Assembly: GCA_012932295.1 (NCBI GenBank)
Contig: JAAONU010000017.1
Location: 3,224,001-3,288,000, forward strand
Source: Cyclina sinensis
Lineage: Eukaryota > Mollusca > Bivalvia > Venerida > Veneridae
DNA: 64,000 nt
Direction of reading: 5' to 3'
Part shown: in pieces, positions 45,101-48,726 of the stretch
Layout: the number at the start of each line of letters is the position of its first letter
Numbering within the stretch: position 1 is the first letter of the stretch
Notes under the pieces: model-generated
The model's database searches: none
Told to the model about the DNA's origin: nothing
What the model saw: the letters and a program-made list of their open reading frames with translations, nothing else
Position numbers and translations under genes: made by a program

Positions 45101-46108
45101 AACAGTTTCCTGTTGTTGTTTAGACTGTCTACCGCAGCTGGTTGGAATGACATTCTAATTCCTATGATGATAAGTGAACCAGCCTGTAACAGCACACATT
45201 ACACAAGACCTAATGGTGAAATTGTGGCGGAGAGTCCAGGTGACTGCGGGAATTCTTTCATGGCAGTTTTTGCACTAACTTCTTACATTCTAATTATATT
45301 TCTTGTAGTGATAAACATGTTTATAGCAGTGATTTTAGAAAACTTCAACCAAGCTCATGAACAAGAAGAAGTTGGAATCACTGAAGATGATTTTGAAATG
45401 TTTTACACTGTGTGGGAAAGATATGACCCTCTAGCTACACAGTTTATCAAATTTGAACAGCTGTCTCATTTTGTTGCGGATTTAGAGCCGCCTTTATGTA
45501 TTCCAAAGCCAAATGAAATAGCACTAGTGTCTTTTGATCTTCCCATAGTTGAAGGCGACAAATTACATTGCCTTGATGTTCTCATGGCCCTTGTGAAATA
45601 TGTCCTCGGGAGCGTAGAAGAGACTCCTGAATTCAAAGAACTTCATGAACAAATGGAACTTAGATTCCAAGATGCTTTCCCTACGCGAGTGAATACCACG
45701 CGTAAAACTACTACTATGATGAGAAAAAAGGAAGATGTTGCCGCCAAAACATTACAGCGTGCTTGGCGAAGCTGGAAAACACAGAAACAAATGAAAAATA
45801 TTGCATCGCTGGCTATACAGCAACAAAATCAAAAGAAAACTGGTCAAAATAATGATACTCGTGGAAAAGCTAACTCCATAAGAAATCTTAGTACAAAATT
45901 GTCGTCTGCTTTGAGCGGATTTTTCAGCTCTTCACGTCCATCCAGTGCTATAAGCAGACTTAGTGTTACCAGTCTAAATGGAAAGATACCTCACAATAAA
46001 TCTAAGGACAACAATGGCTCTAAGACTAAGAAAGCTCTAAATGCAATGGAAATGCCCAAAGTCTCAGTTTTATATAGTCCAGAGAAAGATGGGGATATAG
46101 TTTTGTGA
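11..46108 (+). CDS. Nav2: NaV2-type voltage-gated sodium channel alpha subunit, gene span (5' partial)
   Basis: This pore-forming plasma-membrane channel gene runs from domain I S5 to two alternative C-termini. Joining the exons listed separately keeps one open frame of about 1,759 residues with last exon A or 1,777 with exon B (optional microexons excluded). S4 segments with Arg/Lys at every third position are visible in domains II, III and IV. The selectivity residues are Asp (3009-3011), Glu (21529-21531), Glu (29601-29603) and Ala (35700-35702 or 45137-45139). DEEA, rather than the NaV1 DEKA, is the known signature of invertebrate NaV2 (DSC1/BSC1) channels, which are reported to pass divalent cations. 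The DIII-S4/S5 sequence is clearly of the sodium-channel family rather than the calcium-channel family. The N-terminus and domain I S1-S4 lie upstream of the window. The assignment to NaV2 rests on the filter and overall similarity, judged by eye. Confidence 0.93.
187..2832 (+). other. Intron after domain I S5 exon
   Basis: This AT-rich intron lies between the GTAAGT donor at 187 and the TTTCTTTCAG acceptor ending at 2832. I see no exon in it. One dispersed repeat lies at about 1788-1916 and is listed separately. Short open frames here lack splice context and look random. Confidence 0.7.
1788..1916 (-). repeat. Dispersed repeat, copy 1 (second copy near 57.1 kb)
   Basis: Read on the minus strand, this stretch closely matches 57088-57205 on the plus strand. 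The match covers the segments with ACTAATCAGACTTGTC, AGAGACAT, GATGTCTTTTT and TATAAAATGGGTCAAAC. The run of T at 1809-1820 corresponds to a run of A/AATAA in the other copy. The family is unknown to me; a short interspersed element is likely. Confidence 0.6.
2833..3035 (+). CDS. Nav2: Nav2 exon: domain I turret and pore loop (selectivity Asp)
   Basis: The acceptor is TTTCTTTCAG and the donor AAG|GTATGC. The exon enters in phase 1 and leaves in phase 0. It encodes a Cys-rich extracellular turret ([20 protein letters not shown], with one NVT sequon), then the pore helix [19 protein letters not shown]. The Asp of DFWE (codon 3009-3011) is the domain I selectivity residue. The following Phe is the aromatic position that contributes to tetrodotoxin binding in NaV1 channels. 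The outer-ring Glu of DFWE is present. Confidence 0.93.
3225..3359 (+). CDS. Nav2: Nav2 exon: domain I S6
   Basis: The acceptor is TTATCTTATAG and the donor AAG|GTAAGT. The exon is 45 codons, phase 0 to 0. It encodes [20 protein letters not shown] and then the S6 helix ending [14 protein letters not shown], the conserved sodium-channel domain I S6 end (NL-LAVVAM-Y). It closes with a charged stretch that starts the cytoplasmic I-II linker. Confidence 0.93.
3360..3710 (+). other. Short intron, nothing else seen
   Basis: AT-rich intron sequence between the domain I S6 exon and the first linker exon. No repeat or further exon is evident. Confidence 0.6.
3711..3794 (+). CDS. Nav2: Nav2 exon: start of I-II linker, basic and Pro-rich
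   Basis: A CACCCACCAATCAG acceptor is followed by an open phase-0 stretch encoding [20 protein letters not shown] and then SPTNQ. The composition differs sharply from the surrounding intron. Two donors are possible. A weak GTTGAA after 3785 ends the exon at TNQ. A better GTAATA after 3794 adds three residues (VEL). Both keep phase 0. The RRRR cluster and Ser-Pro site fit a regulated cytoplasmic linker. The exon call is good; the exact 3' end is uncertain. Confidence 0.68.
3795..5439 (+). other. Intron with one dispersed repeat
   Basis: The intron separates linker exons. Its first third holds the repeat listed at 3895-4565. The remainder is AT-rich sequence without recognisable features. Confidence 0.6.
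3895..4565. repeat. Dispersed repeat with internal duplication and palindromic GC-rich tail
   Basis: The unit begins near 'gagcacaaagtgctcaag', a short palindrome. It contains two related blocks, each running from 'cttgtctgaaacca' through 'aagtttgttcaaatta' to a 'gagtcaaa/gagagaaaa' segment. It ends in 'gggccatcatggccctctt', a short inverted repeat. A related but diverged block occurs at 10440-10990. This type of tail is common in bivalve intergenic DNA, from general knowledge and not checked here. Confidence 0.6.
5440..5499 (+). CDS. Nav2: Nav2 exon: I-II linker, 20 codons
   Basis: The acceptor is TGTTTTCAG and the donor GAG|GTAAAG. The exon has phase 0 at both ends. It encodes [20 protein letters not shown], polar and basic, as expected of the cytoplasmic linker. 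Because it is phase neutral it could be a cassette exon. No homologue in well-known channels comes to mind, so the call rests on splice sites, reading frame and position. Confidence 0.68.
5500..9050 (+). other. Long intron with one dispersed repeat
   Basis: This is about 3.5 kb of AT-rich intron. It holds the repeat at 5890-6372. Open frames such as the minus-strand one at 7802-8104 are low-complexity AT-rich translations without recognisable domains. Confidence 0.6.
5890..6372. repeat. Dispersed repeat ending in 'gggcatataaaaa'-type tail
   Basis: Internal units of roughly 150 bp repeat the phrases 'caagtcaatagctttgat', 'ggagttatgctc' and 'gcactc..ctcagtgagatct'. The copy ends in a GC-rich 'cgcccggccgcccgtccacc' block and then 'ccatgggtgatcccataata' followed by 'accggcatataaaaa'. 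A related tail occurs at 50,578-50,632, so this is one family with at least two copies in the window. Confidence 0.65.
9051..9080 (+). CDS. Nav2: Nav2 candidate microexon: I-II linker, 10 codons
   Basis: A strong acceptor (CTCACATTTTTCTTAG) and donor (ATG|GTAGGT) bracket 30 bases encoding [10 protein letters not shown]. The stretch is open and phase 0 at both ends, so it is compatible with its neighbours whether included or skipped. KRS could be a basophilic kinase site. The call depends only on splice signals and phase; cDNA would decide it. Confidence 0.5.
9081..10126 (+). other. Intron with poly-A tract
   Basis: AT-rich intron sequence containing a run of about 23 A residues at roughly 9409-9431. 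The acceptor TTTAATTTCAG closes it. No exon was seen. Confidence 0.55.
10127..10217 (+). CDS. Nav2: Nav2 exon: I-II linker, Lys/Glu-rich
   Basis: The acceptor is TTTAATTTCAG and the donor GATG|GTTTGT. The exon enters in phase 0 and leaves in phase 1, which matches the phase-1 acceptor at 15559. It encodes [20 protein letters not shown] followed by [10 protein letters not shown]. The highly charged stretch would form a basic helix. A Lys-rich block just after S6 in the I-II linker is plausible for phosphoinositide or cytoskeletal contacts, but that is inference. Confidence 0.78.
10440..10990. repeat. Dispersed repeat, diverged relative of the 3.9-4.6 kb copy
   Basis: Two internal blocks share 'ggcttacagttttgatattt', 'ggttcaaatcatgac' and 'gtcaatattggc'. 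They are followed by a C-rich stretch at 10915-10938 and 'gagcattggtgccactccac'. The layout resembles the 3895-4565 element: paired blocks, a 'ttcaaat' motif and a GC-rich end. Confidence 0.5.
11455..11828. mobile_element. Foldback / MITE-like element with about 90-bp inverted repeats
   Basis: The left arm (11455 to about 11545) and the reverse complement of the right arm (about 11738-11828) match well. Shared segments include 'gatgtcattt', 'gagcagcattattttgac' and 'gaggagaaaactg'. The termini read GGTGACC on the left and GGCCACC on the right. The interior of about 190 bp has no coding capacity, so a non-autonomous DNA transposon is likely. I could not identify a clear target-site duplication. 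Confidence 0.7.
12152..12166 (+). CDS. Nav2: Nav2 possible 15-nt microexon in I-II linker
   Basis: A pyrimidine-rich acceptor (CCCTCTTTGACAATCTCAG) and a GTAAAC donor bracket 15 bases. In the phase set by the 10217 donor they would insert five residues (G-N-Q-N-I in place of the direct join) and keep the phase-1 frame. The evidence is splice-site shape and length only, so this could be chance. Confidence 0.3.
   Translation, partial: ETRI
13697..14052. repeat. 29-bp minisatellite (about 12 copies)
   Basis: The tandem unit 'catatgtgaaccattatatc' plus 'atattatat' is repeated with small changes (attt for atat, single-base substitutions, an occasional shortened unit). It lies within an intron and has no coding role. 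Confidence 0.9.
15559..15905 (+). CDS. Nav2: Nav2 exon: I-II linker, largest segment (115 codons)
   Basis: The acceptor is TTGTACCAACAG, with two bases completing the codon split at 10217, and the donor is ATG|GTAAGA, leaving phase 0. It encodes [20 protein letters not shown], then a Pro/Asn/His-rich tract, then a Ser/Asp-rich stretch ([20 protein letters not shown]), ending [13 protein letters not shown]. It is hydrophilic throughout, with candidate kinase sites, typical of the disordered I-II linker. The upstream in-frame ATG at 15501 is intronic. Confidence 0.85.
16286..16297 (+). CDS. Nav2: Nav2 possible 12-nt microexon
   Basis: Twelve bases encoding MSNN sit between a pyrimidine-rich acceptor (GTTTTCTTTCTTCAAAAAG) and a very strong donor (AAC|GTAAGT). 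They are phase 0 at both ends, which matches the donor at 15905 and the acceptor at 17088. It would be a four-residue cassette in the linker. Support is splice-site shape only. Confidence 0.38.
17089..17121 (+). CDS. Nav2: Nav2 small exon: I-II linker with RNLS site
   Basis: The acceptor is ATGAATTTCAG and the donor ATG|GTGAGT. The 33 bases are phase 0 to 0 and encode [15 protein letters not shown] and QRT resemble basophilic-kinase (PKA/CaMK) targets, as found in I-II linkers of other sodium channels. Phase neutrality makes it a natural cassette exon for switching a phosphosite in or out. The exon is well supported by its splice sites; the kinase role is inference. Confidence 0.62.
18554..18722 (+). 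CDS. Nav2: Nav2 exon: end of I-II linker, acidic
   Basis: The acceptor is TTAATGTTGCAG and the donor GACG|GTAAGT, entering phase 0 and leaving phase 1. It encodes [20 protein letters not shown], then an acidic stretch with [10 protein letters not shown], then [18 protein letters not shown]. The acidic linker segment precedes domain II, as in other family members. Confidence 0.85.
18723..19812 (+). other. Intron, nothing recognised
   Basis: AT-rich intron of about 1.1 kb between the linker and domain II S1. No repeat array or splice-flanked open segment was seen. Confidence 0.6.
19813..20069 (+). CDS. Nav2: Nav2 exon: domain II S1 and start of S2
   Basis: The acceptor is TTTCTGTTTCAG and the donor TAT|GTAAGT, entering phase 1 and leaving phase 0. 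After a Cys-rich pre-S1 segment ([20 protein letters not shown]) it encodes the S1 helix [20 protein letters not shown] and [10 protein letters not shown]. These match the sodium-channel domain II pattern in which S1 is followed by M-EHH/DHH. It ends inside the S1-S2 loop/S2 boundary. Confidence 0.93.
20070..20507 (+). other. Short intron, nothing seen
   Basis: About 440 bp of AT-rich intron between the S1 and S2 exons of domain II. No other feature. Confidence 0.6.
20508..20678 (+). CDS. Nav2: Nav2 exon: domain II S2-S3 and start of S4
   Basis: The acceptor is TAATTTCAG and the donor TTA|GTAAGT; 57 codons, phase 0 to 0. It encodes [20 protein letters not shown] (S2, with the conserved acidic LEA), [18 protein letters not shown] (S3, with the charge-transfer Asp), and [10 protein letters not shown], the start of S4. 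The gating charges continue in the next exon. Confidence 0.93.
20679..21043 (+). other. Short intron, nothing seen
   Basis: About 365 bp between two domain II exons. AT-rich, with a T run near 20750, and no other signal. Confidence 0.6.
21044..21234 (+). CDS. Nav2: Nav2 exon: domain II S4-S5
   Basis: The acceptor is TTACTTCTTTCAG and the donor CAG|GTAAGT, entering phase 0 and leaving phase 2. It encodes [20 protein letters not shown], the end of S4 and the S4-S5 linker, where LA-SWPT is highly typical of sodium-channel domain II. S5 follows ([18 protein letters not shown]), then the start of the turret. Confidence 0.94.
21471..21621 (+). CDS. Nav2: Nav2 exon: domain II pore loop (selectivity Glu) and S6 start
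   Basis: The acceptor is TTTCATTTCAG and the donor ATT|GTAAGT, entering phase 2 and leaving phase 0. It encodes [20 protein letters not shown] then WIEPLWDCM. The Glu of CGEW (codon 21529-21531) is the domain II selectivity residue, and the Glu of WIE is the outer-ring position. PTLVLGYFI begins S6. Confidence 0.95.
21622..21961 (+). other. Short intron, nothing seen
   Basis: About 340 bp between the domain II pore and S6 exons. It is A-rich, with no other signal. Confidence 0.6.
21962..22184 (+). CDS. Nav2: Nav2 exon: domain II S6 and start of II-III linker
   Basis: The acceptor is TGTTCTAG and the donor ACAA|GTAAAT, entering phase 0 and leaving phase 1. It encodes [20 protein letters not shown] (the [11 protein letters not shown]6 end is family-typical). 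An amphipathic stretch with a four-Cys cluster follows ([13 protein letters not shown]). The Cys run is a candidate palmitoylation site, which is inference. Confidence 0.92.
22185..22485 (+). other. Short intron, nothing seen
   Basis: About 300 bp between the S6 exon and the large II-III linker exon, closed by a TTTTTTTTACAG acceptor. Confidence 0.6.
22486..22930 (+). CDS. Nav2: Nav2 exon: II-III linker, large charged segment
   Basis: The acceptor is TTTTTTTTACAG and the donor AAG|GTAATA, entering phase 1 and leaving phase 2. It encodes about 148 hydrophilic residues, rich in Lys, Asp and Glu, ending [17 protein letters not shown] just before domain III. The long linker contains a Pro/Lys tract ([12 protein letters not shown]). 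No ankyrin-G binding motif of the vertebrate type is recognisable. A GGTAAT within the donor puts a stop in frame directly after the exon, which fits a true exon end. Confidence 0.9.
22931..26673 (+). other. Long intron with one dispersed repeat
   Basis: This 3.7 kb intron lies between the II-III linker and domain III. A dispersed repeat is evident near 23280-23640. The remaining open frames on either strand are AT-rich without recognisable domains. Confidence 0.6.
23280..23640. repeat. Probable dispersed repeat fragment
   Basis: The segment contains 'tcaaagttcaaggtcacagg' and 'aggtcaccc', similar in style to the 'caaggtca' blocks of other dispersed elements in the window (52.7 and 59.5 kb). 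The boundaries are uncertain. Confidence 0.4.
26674..26815 (+). CDS. Nav2: Nav2 exon: domain III S1
   Basis: The acceptor is TTTTCATTCACAG and the donor TTG|GTAAGA, entering phase 2 and leaving phase 0. It encodes [20 protein letters not shown] then [20 protein letters not shown] and IASSSISL. The E/H-x-x-FE-x-x-I-L-SS-L pattern is typical of sodium-channel domain III S1. Confidence 0.93.
27073..27246 (+). CDS. Nav2: Nav2 exon: domain III S2-S3
   Basis: The acceptor is TTGCATTTTCAG and the donor GTG|GTAAGT; 58 codons, phase 0 to 0. It encodes [20 protein letters not shown] (S1-S2 loop), the S2 helix with [19 protein letters not shown], and S3 ([11 protein letters not shown]). Confidence 0.94.
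27247..27819 (+). other. Intron, nothing recognised
   Basis: About 570 bp of AT-rich intron closed by a TTTCTTTCAAG acceptor. Confidence 0.6.
27820..27942 (+). CDS. Nav2: Nav2 exon: domain III S3-S4 voltage sensor
   Basis: The acceptor is TTTCTTTCAAG and the donor AGG|GTATGT; 41 codons, phase 0 to 0. It encodes [20 protein letters not shown] then [21 protein letters not shown]4 has Arg at every third position ([13 protein letters not shown]). This is one of the best-conserved stretches of the sodium-channel family and argues strongly for a sodium rather than a calcium channel. Confidence 0.96.
28352..28701. mobile_element. Foldback element with nested inverted repeats
   Basis: The left arm (28352-28400) and right arm (28445-28490) are nearly perfect reverse complements over about 46 bp, both carrying 'aataggttagtgtcttaa' and 'gagaaagtttatctggc'. 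A second inverted pair, 'atttatcctgtcac' at 28487-28500 and 'gtgacaggataaat' at 28688-28701, encloses the segment to its right. The element is non-coding, so a MITE-like or composite foldback insertion is likely. Confidence 0.7.
28865..28962. repeat. 21-bp minisatellite abutting a splice acceptor
   Basis: About four and a half units of 'tcacatattttgtgtagcca' plus g. The last unit ends 'tcacatattttgcag', and that CAG is the acceptor of the domain III S4-S5 exon. The unit length is divisible by three, and the array is open in the exon's frame. Confidence 0.88.
28963..29226 (+). CDS. Nav2: Nav2 exon: domain III S4-S5 linker, S5, turret, pore helix
   Basis: The acceptor is CATATTTTGCAG and the donor GTG|GTAAGT; 88 codons, phase 0 to 0. 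It encodes [40 protein letters not shown] (S5), then an extracellular turret with NMT sequon, then [12 protein letters not shown], the pore helix. VVNAL-AIPSI-NVL and [10 protein letters not shown] are hallmark sodium-channel sequences. Confidence 0.96.
29227..29591 (+). other. Short intron, nothing seen
   Basis: About 365 bp between the two halves of the domain III pore. It is closed by a TTTTTTTTTCCAG acceptor. Confidence 0.6.
29592..29783 (+). CDS. Nav2: Nav2 exon: domain III selectivity filter (Glu) and S6
   Basis: The acceptor is TTTTTTTTTCCAG and the donor AAG|GTTTGA; 64 codons, phase 0 to 0. It opens [20 protein letters not shown]. The residue after ATF is Glu (GAA, 29601-29603), where NaV1 channels have Lys, and this defines the DEEA filter. 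S6 follows ([20 protein letters not shown]) and ends FNMLKKK. Apart from that Lys-to-Glu position, the exon follows the sodium-channel pattern closely, so the change is not a sign of a decayed gene. Confidence 0.96.
30021..30131 (+). CDS. Nav2: Nav2 exon: III-IV linker with inactivation motif
   Basis: The acceptor is TTTCATTTTCAG and the donor AAG|GTAGGT; 37 codons, phase 0 to 0. It encodes [20 protein letters not shown] then [21 protein letters not shown] (30042-30053) occupies the position of the IFMT fast-inactivation particle of vertebrate NaV1. The rest (YY..IKKLG.KKPQK.I.RP) matches the conserved linker. Confidence 0.95.
30264..30893. repeat. 49-bp minisatellite (about 13 copies)
   Basis: The tandem unit is 'catgatattatacacagcaa', then 'ttgtcagtcacagaaatgcc', then 'cctcagtta'. 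Several shortened units lack 'gat' or 'catgat'. A 156-residue open frame across it is only translated repeat. Confidence 0.92.
31494..31511 (+). CDS. Nav2: Nav2 possible 18-nt microexon in III-IV linker
   Basis: Eighteen bases encoding NCIKWM sit between the acceptor TATATCTCTTCCATGCACAG and a strong donor (ATG|GTGAGT). They are phase 0 at both ends, compatible with the flanking exons (30131 and 32171, both phase 0). Direct joining gives KRPK|NKVQG, which already aligns with known channels, so this would be an optional insertion just after the inactivation gate. Evidence is splice-site shape and phase only. Confidence 0.38.
32171..32441 (+). CDS. Nav2: Nav2 exon: domain IV S1-S3 (last shared exon)
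   Basis: The acceptor is TTCCTCATTTCAG and the donor TTG|GTAAGT, entering phase 0 and leaving phase 1. It encodes [21 protein letters not shown]1 with [17 protein letters not shown]2 with [20 protein letters not shown], and S3 ([16 protein letters not shown]). The LNM--M-V-HY and FT-E-I-K patterns are typical of domain IV. The final G is split and can be completed by either downstream terminal exon (GA at 35380 or GT at 44817). Confidence 0.95.
32442..35379 (+). other. Intron before terminal exon A
   Basis: This 2.9 kb intron has no clear additional exon. Around 34,735-34,925 a cluster of 'ccataaggatt' and 'ccacatggaaa' phrases appears in both orientations and is probably a degraded repeat. 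The acceptor is TTTTTCTTTTATCATTTTCAG. Confidence 0.6.
34735..34925. repeat. Degenerate inverted-repeat cluster
   Basis: Several near-copies of 'ttccataaggatt' and 'tacgtattccat' occur. An inverted pair, 'cccacatggaaa' and 'tttccatgtgg', spans about 34840-34915. The function is unknown; it is probably a small foldback repeat. Confidence 0.45.
35380..36617 (+). CDS. Nav2: Nav2 alternative last exon A: domain IV S4-S6 and C-terminus
   Basis: The acceptor is TTATCATTTTCAG, phase 1, and the exon runs open for 411 codons to TGA (36615-36617). It encodes the S3-S4 loop ([14 protein letters not shown]), S4 ([20 protein letters not shown]), S5, the pore loop ([14 protein letters not shown], with selectivity Ala at 35700-35702), a turret with an NET sequon, S6 ([20 protein letters not shown]), an EF-hand-like region ([20 protein letters not shown]) and an IQ-like motif ([12 protein letters not shown]). 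It ends in a Ser/Arg-rich tail with RKRNVNL at the end. The outer-ring position after the Ala is Asn, where NaV1 has Asp. Confidence 0.96.
36618..39870 (+). other. Nav2: 3' UTR of isoform A (inferred)
   Basis: This is about 3.2 kb of AT-rich sequence after the exon A stop. AATAAA occurs at 38254, 38431, 39459 and 39843. The last is preferred because the sequence around it (39,795-39,860) resembles the sequence around the AATAAA after exon B. No open frame with recognisable content lies here. Confidence 0.55.
39843..39848 (+). terminator. Nav2: Candidate poly(A) signal of isoform A
   Basis: AATAAA sits just after the phrase 'ttgatgctacgttgaccaaa', which is nearly repeated before the AATAAA at 49966 downstream of exon B. 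Shared context at matching positions supports this signal over earlier ones. Confidence 0.5.
41088..41322. repeat. Small element flanked by inverted 'gctcacctgag'
   Basis: The segment starts 'ggctcacctgagttgactcg' and ends 'gagctcaggtgagc', so its ends are inverted copies. A related 'caggtgagct' occurs at about 40804. It is probably a short non-autonomous repeat. Confidence 0.45.
41829..42975. repeat. 78-bp minisatellite between the two last exons
   Basis: About 16 tandem units carry 'gatcagaaataaggcaaaaa', 'ctagaaattgttaaagttag' and 'caaactttatg..actagtat'. Several units are truncated and lack the 'gatcagaaataagg' part. Copies differ at a few positions, for example actacg/actatg and gcac/ggac. 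The unit is a multiple of three, so it stays open on the minus strand as a repeated 26-residue hydrophobic translation; I do not regard that as a gene. Confidence 0.95.
44817..46108 (+). CDS. Nav2: Nav2 alternative last exon B: domain IV S4-S6 and C-terminus
   Basis: The acceptor is TTCTCCCTTTTTCAG, phase 1, and the exon runs open for 429 codons to TGA (46106-46108). The layout is the same as exon A: S3-S4 loop ([14 protein letters not shown]), S4 ([20 protein letters not shown]), S5, pore loop ([10 protein letters not shown], with Ala at 45137-45139 and outer-ring Asn), a turret with an NST sequon, S6, EF-hand-like region ([20 protein letters not shown]) and IQ-like motif ([12 protein letters not shown]). 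The tail differs from A, being longer and Ser/Lys-rich, and ends KDGDIVL. From the SPTLL start of S4 to the end of S5 only 5 of 64 residues differ from exon A. Intact coding and mostly conservative differences indicate a used exon, not a pseudogene. Confidence 0.96.
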
Positions 46109-48726
46109 TAGTCATCTTGTTATTAACTTACGTTATTTGAACAAGGTCAGTCATGCAAAGCGTTTTGGTTTTTGCAAATCTGTGCTACATTTATGGTTGA
46201 TGAAAAAAATATGTTACAAATATCTGTGATATGGCGTGCTTCGTTTTGGCACGCATTTGTCGGCTGCTTCTAGTCTATGAAATTTGCCTTGAAATTTTGT
46301 TGCCCCAAACCCAATAATTAAGTTAAAATTTTGGAGATTTTTTTTAGGAAGAAACTTACAATTTTGAGCAAGAAACGTAGAAAGACTAAATTAAATTAAA
46401 GAAAGACTTACTTTATTAGCAAAAAAATCAGACGTCAAACTTCATATGAAAATCAAAAGCGTTTAACAATCATTTAGTTTATTCAGTTTTGATGAAGCAG
46501 ACGACAAATGCGTGTTTTGTTTTATATAATGTTGTTGAAAGTTTTATGCATTTACAAACCGATGTGCATTTTGTCCAATTTTACTTTATTTATTGAGTGA
46601 TTGTAAAAATAATGTATATATAAACGAGACCTTCGCCCTAGGTCATTGGTCATAGAAACATGGCTTTTGGGGCTCGTGTTTTTAAGGTAACAAAGGGACA
46701 CCATTTCTATTTTGGAAGTTGTACAACACAAGCATTATTTTTGTTAATTTATACAAAATTTCTTGGTAAATAAGGCGAACATAATTCTGTTCATTTCAGT
46801 GATTAAATAACAAAGACCAAATTACAGGTCGGATCACTTTTATTCAGTAATTACATTTTGTGTAATTAGTAATCACTTGCCAGAAACTATGTCATATGTG
46901 TTAAGCTGTGATAACTCTGAGTTTTGATAGGTTATATTTTAATTTAAAGGGACATTCCCTAAAATTGACGAATGCTATACTGCATGTGTAATTTTTTGGT
47001 GCTTTCTCTGTTAAACGAAAAACAGAAAATCCACAAATGTAATTGATAATGAAAGGAAGAAAATGTGTTAGAATTTTTTACACATGGCATAAAAACATTA
47101 CATATAAATTGTGATCATTTGAAATAAATCACTATCCGCCTAAAATTTGTTGAACAGCCTACTATTAATGCATTTAGATTAGCAGTTTACGTACGAATCT
47201 TTTGACTTGGGCCCTGACATTGGATAATGAGTCTTTCAATACCATTCAAATTCATATGTTTTTGAAATAAAAAATGGAATGTTCTAAATTTTAGGGTATG
47301 TGTCTTTTTTTTTGAGTGCCTTGAATATATTTAATATTCTTTATTCTTTTTTTTCCAAGAATTTCAACCCCAATGAGATTTTCCAGTGTACTTAATTTTA
47401 GTTTCTGTAATTCAATTTGAAATGTAGATCATTTCAACTTATTTTGCGTCAGTCTAGGAGTCCAGTTAAATTGAAGTAAGAGTCATGTTTAAAAACTAAT
47501 TAAATAGACATTTGACAGTTTGAAAGAGAATAAGATCATACTAGAGAAATTGTTGCGACTAGTTTAGAAATATCGTTTGACTTTATTTTAGCTCTGAAAT
47601 AATGAAAACTATGTTCACAATTAGTAAATAAATACAGGCATACCCATGGGCGTGGTCATTCTGAGTATAACCTTGCCTTTCATAGCCACTACTATTACAT
47701 CCAACATATTCTCGTGTTAAAATATATAGGGGTGAGAACTTAATGAAAATTTTGTCTGCATTTTTTTAAATTTATAACTCGGGATTAATTTTTCACTTTC
47801 ATCCATAGATGCTGTGGGTTCGGCTCGAAAATATTTTGTATGAAACACTATAGTTAAGACATGTATATACTTCATGGATACAAAATATTCTGAAGCTGAA
47901 ATATGTCCTATAGTTACCGAAATAAATCATCATCATCATCAACATCATCTAGATGTATATACATCTGGTTTATGCAACTACATTTTGAAACAGTTTTTTT
48001 TTTTCTTTCTTGGTTAGTTGATGAGCACATGTTTTTTTTGTTTTGTTTAAATACAGAATTTAAATGTAAAAAAAATACAATCTCAAACTGTTACATTATT
48101 TGAAACGAAATTCCATCTAGCAACCTGTGATAGTTTGTTGATATGTTTATTGTTAATTTTCATACATTTAAACTGTGATAATAATAATACATATTTTTTT
48201 ATTTGTCTCATGGAATTTATGCTCATACTTATTTATCAAGACTTGCACTGTTTTCAATAAAGAACATCACGTAGCATTTCTTCAAAAGCATCTTGAATGA
48301 ATCCTTAACATTTTTTCTTTAAAAGCCTGCAATAGTAAGAAAATCTTGAATTACTATCAGGCCAGAATAAAACTTACTAGAAATGTGCAAAAAACTCTTA
48401 ACTTTTTGATATCATAGTTCTTGGGGGATGGCTGTAATGGAAATATATACACATCTCTATGGAAACATATTTACTTTTTTTTCAGACTGATCTTATGAAA
48501 AAAAAGTTCACACTTATAAATGTTATGATTTTACTGAAGATGCTTTTTATTGTAATTTGGATTAAAGAATTACCAAAAATGATGAAAAAAATTGTCATCA
48601 CAATCATGTCTAAGAGTTTATTTTTTGAAGAGTCATTTATATACTAAATTCTAGCAATGTCTAAAATTATATTGTTTACCTTTACTACACTGTTTACAAT
48701 TGTTTATGTCCCAGGGACCAGTGCTG

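Noticed and set aside
44817..46108. Exon B as a retrocopy or pseudogene of exon A
   Set aside because: The frame is intact, the acceptor is strong and in the correct phase, differences are mostly conservative, and a 3' UTR with related end sequence follows.
35380..46108. Exon B belonging to a second, separate channel gene
   Set aside because: No other channel exons occur between A and B, and exon B lacks everything upstream of domain IV S4. It can only be used with the shared upstream exons in this window.
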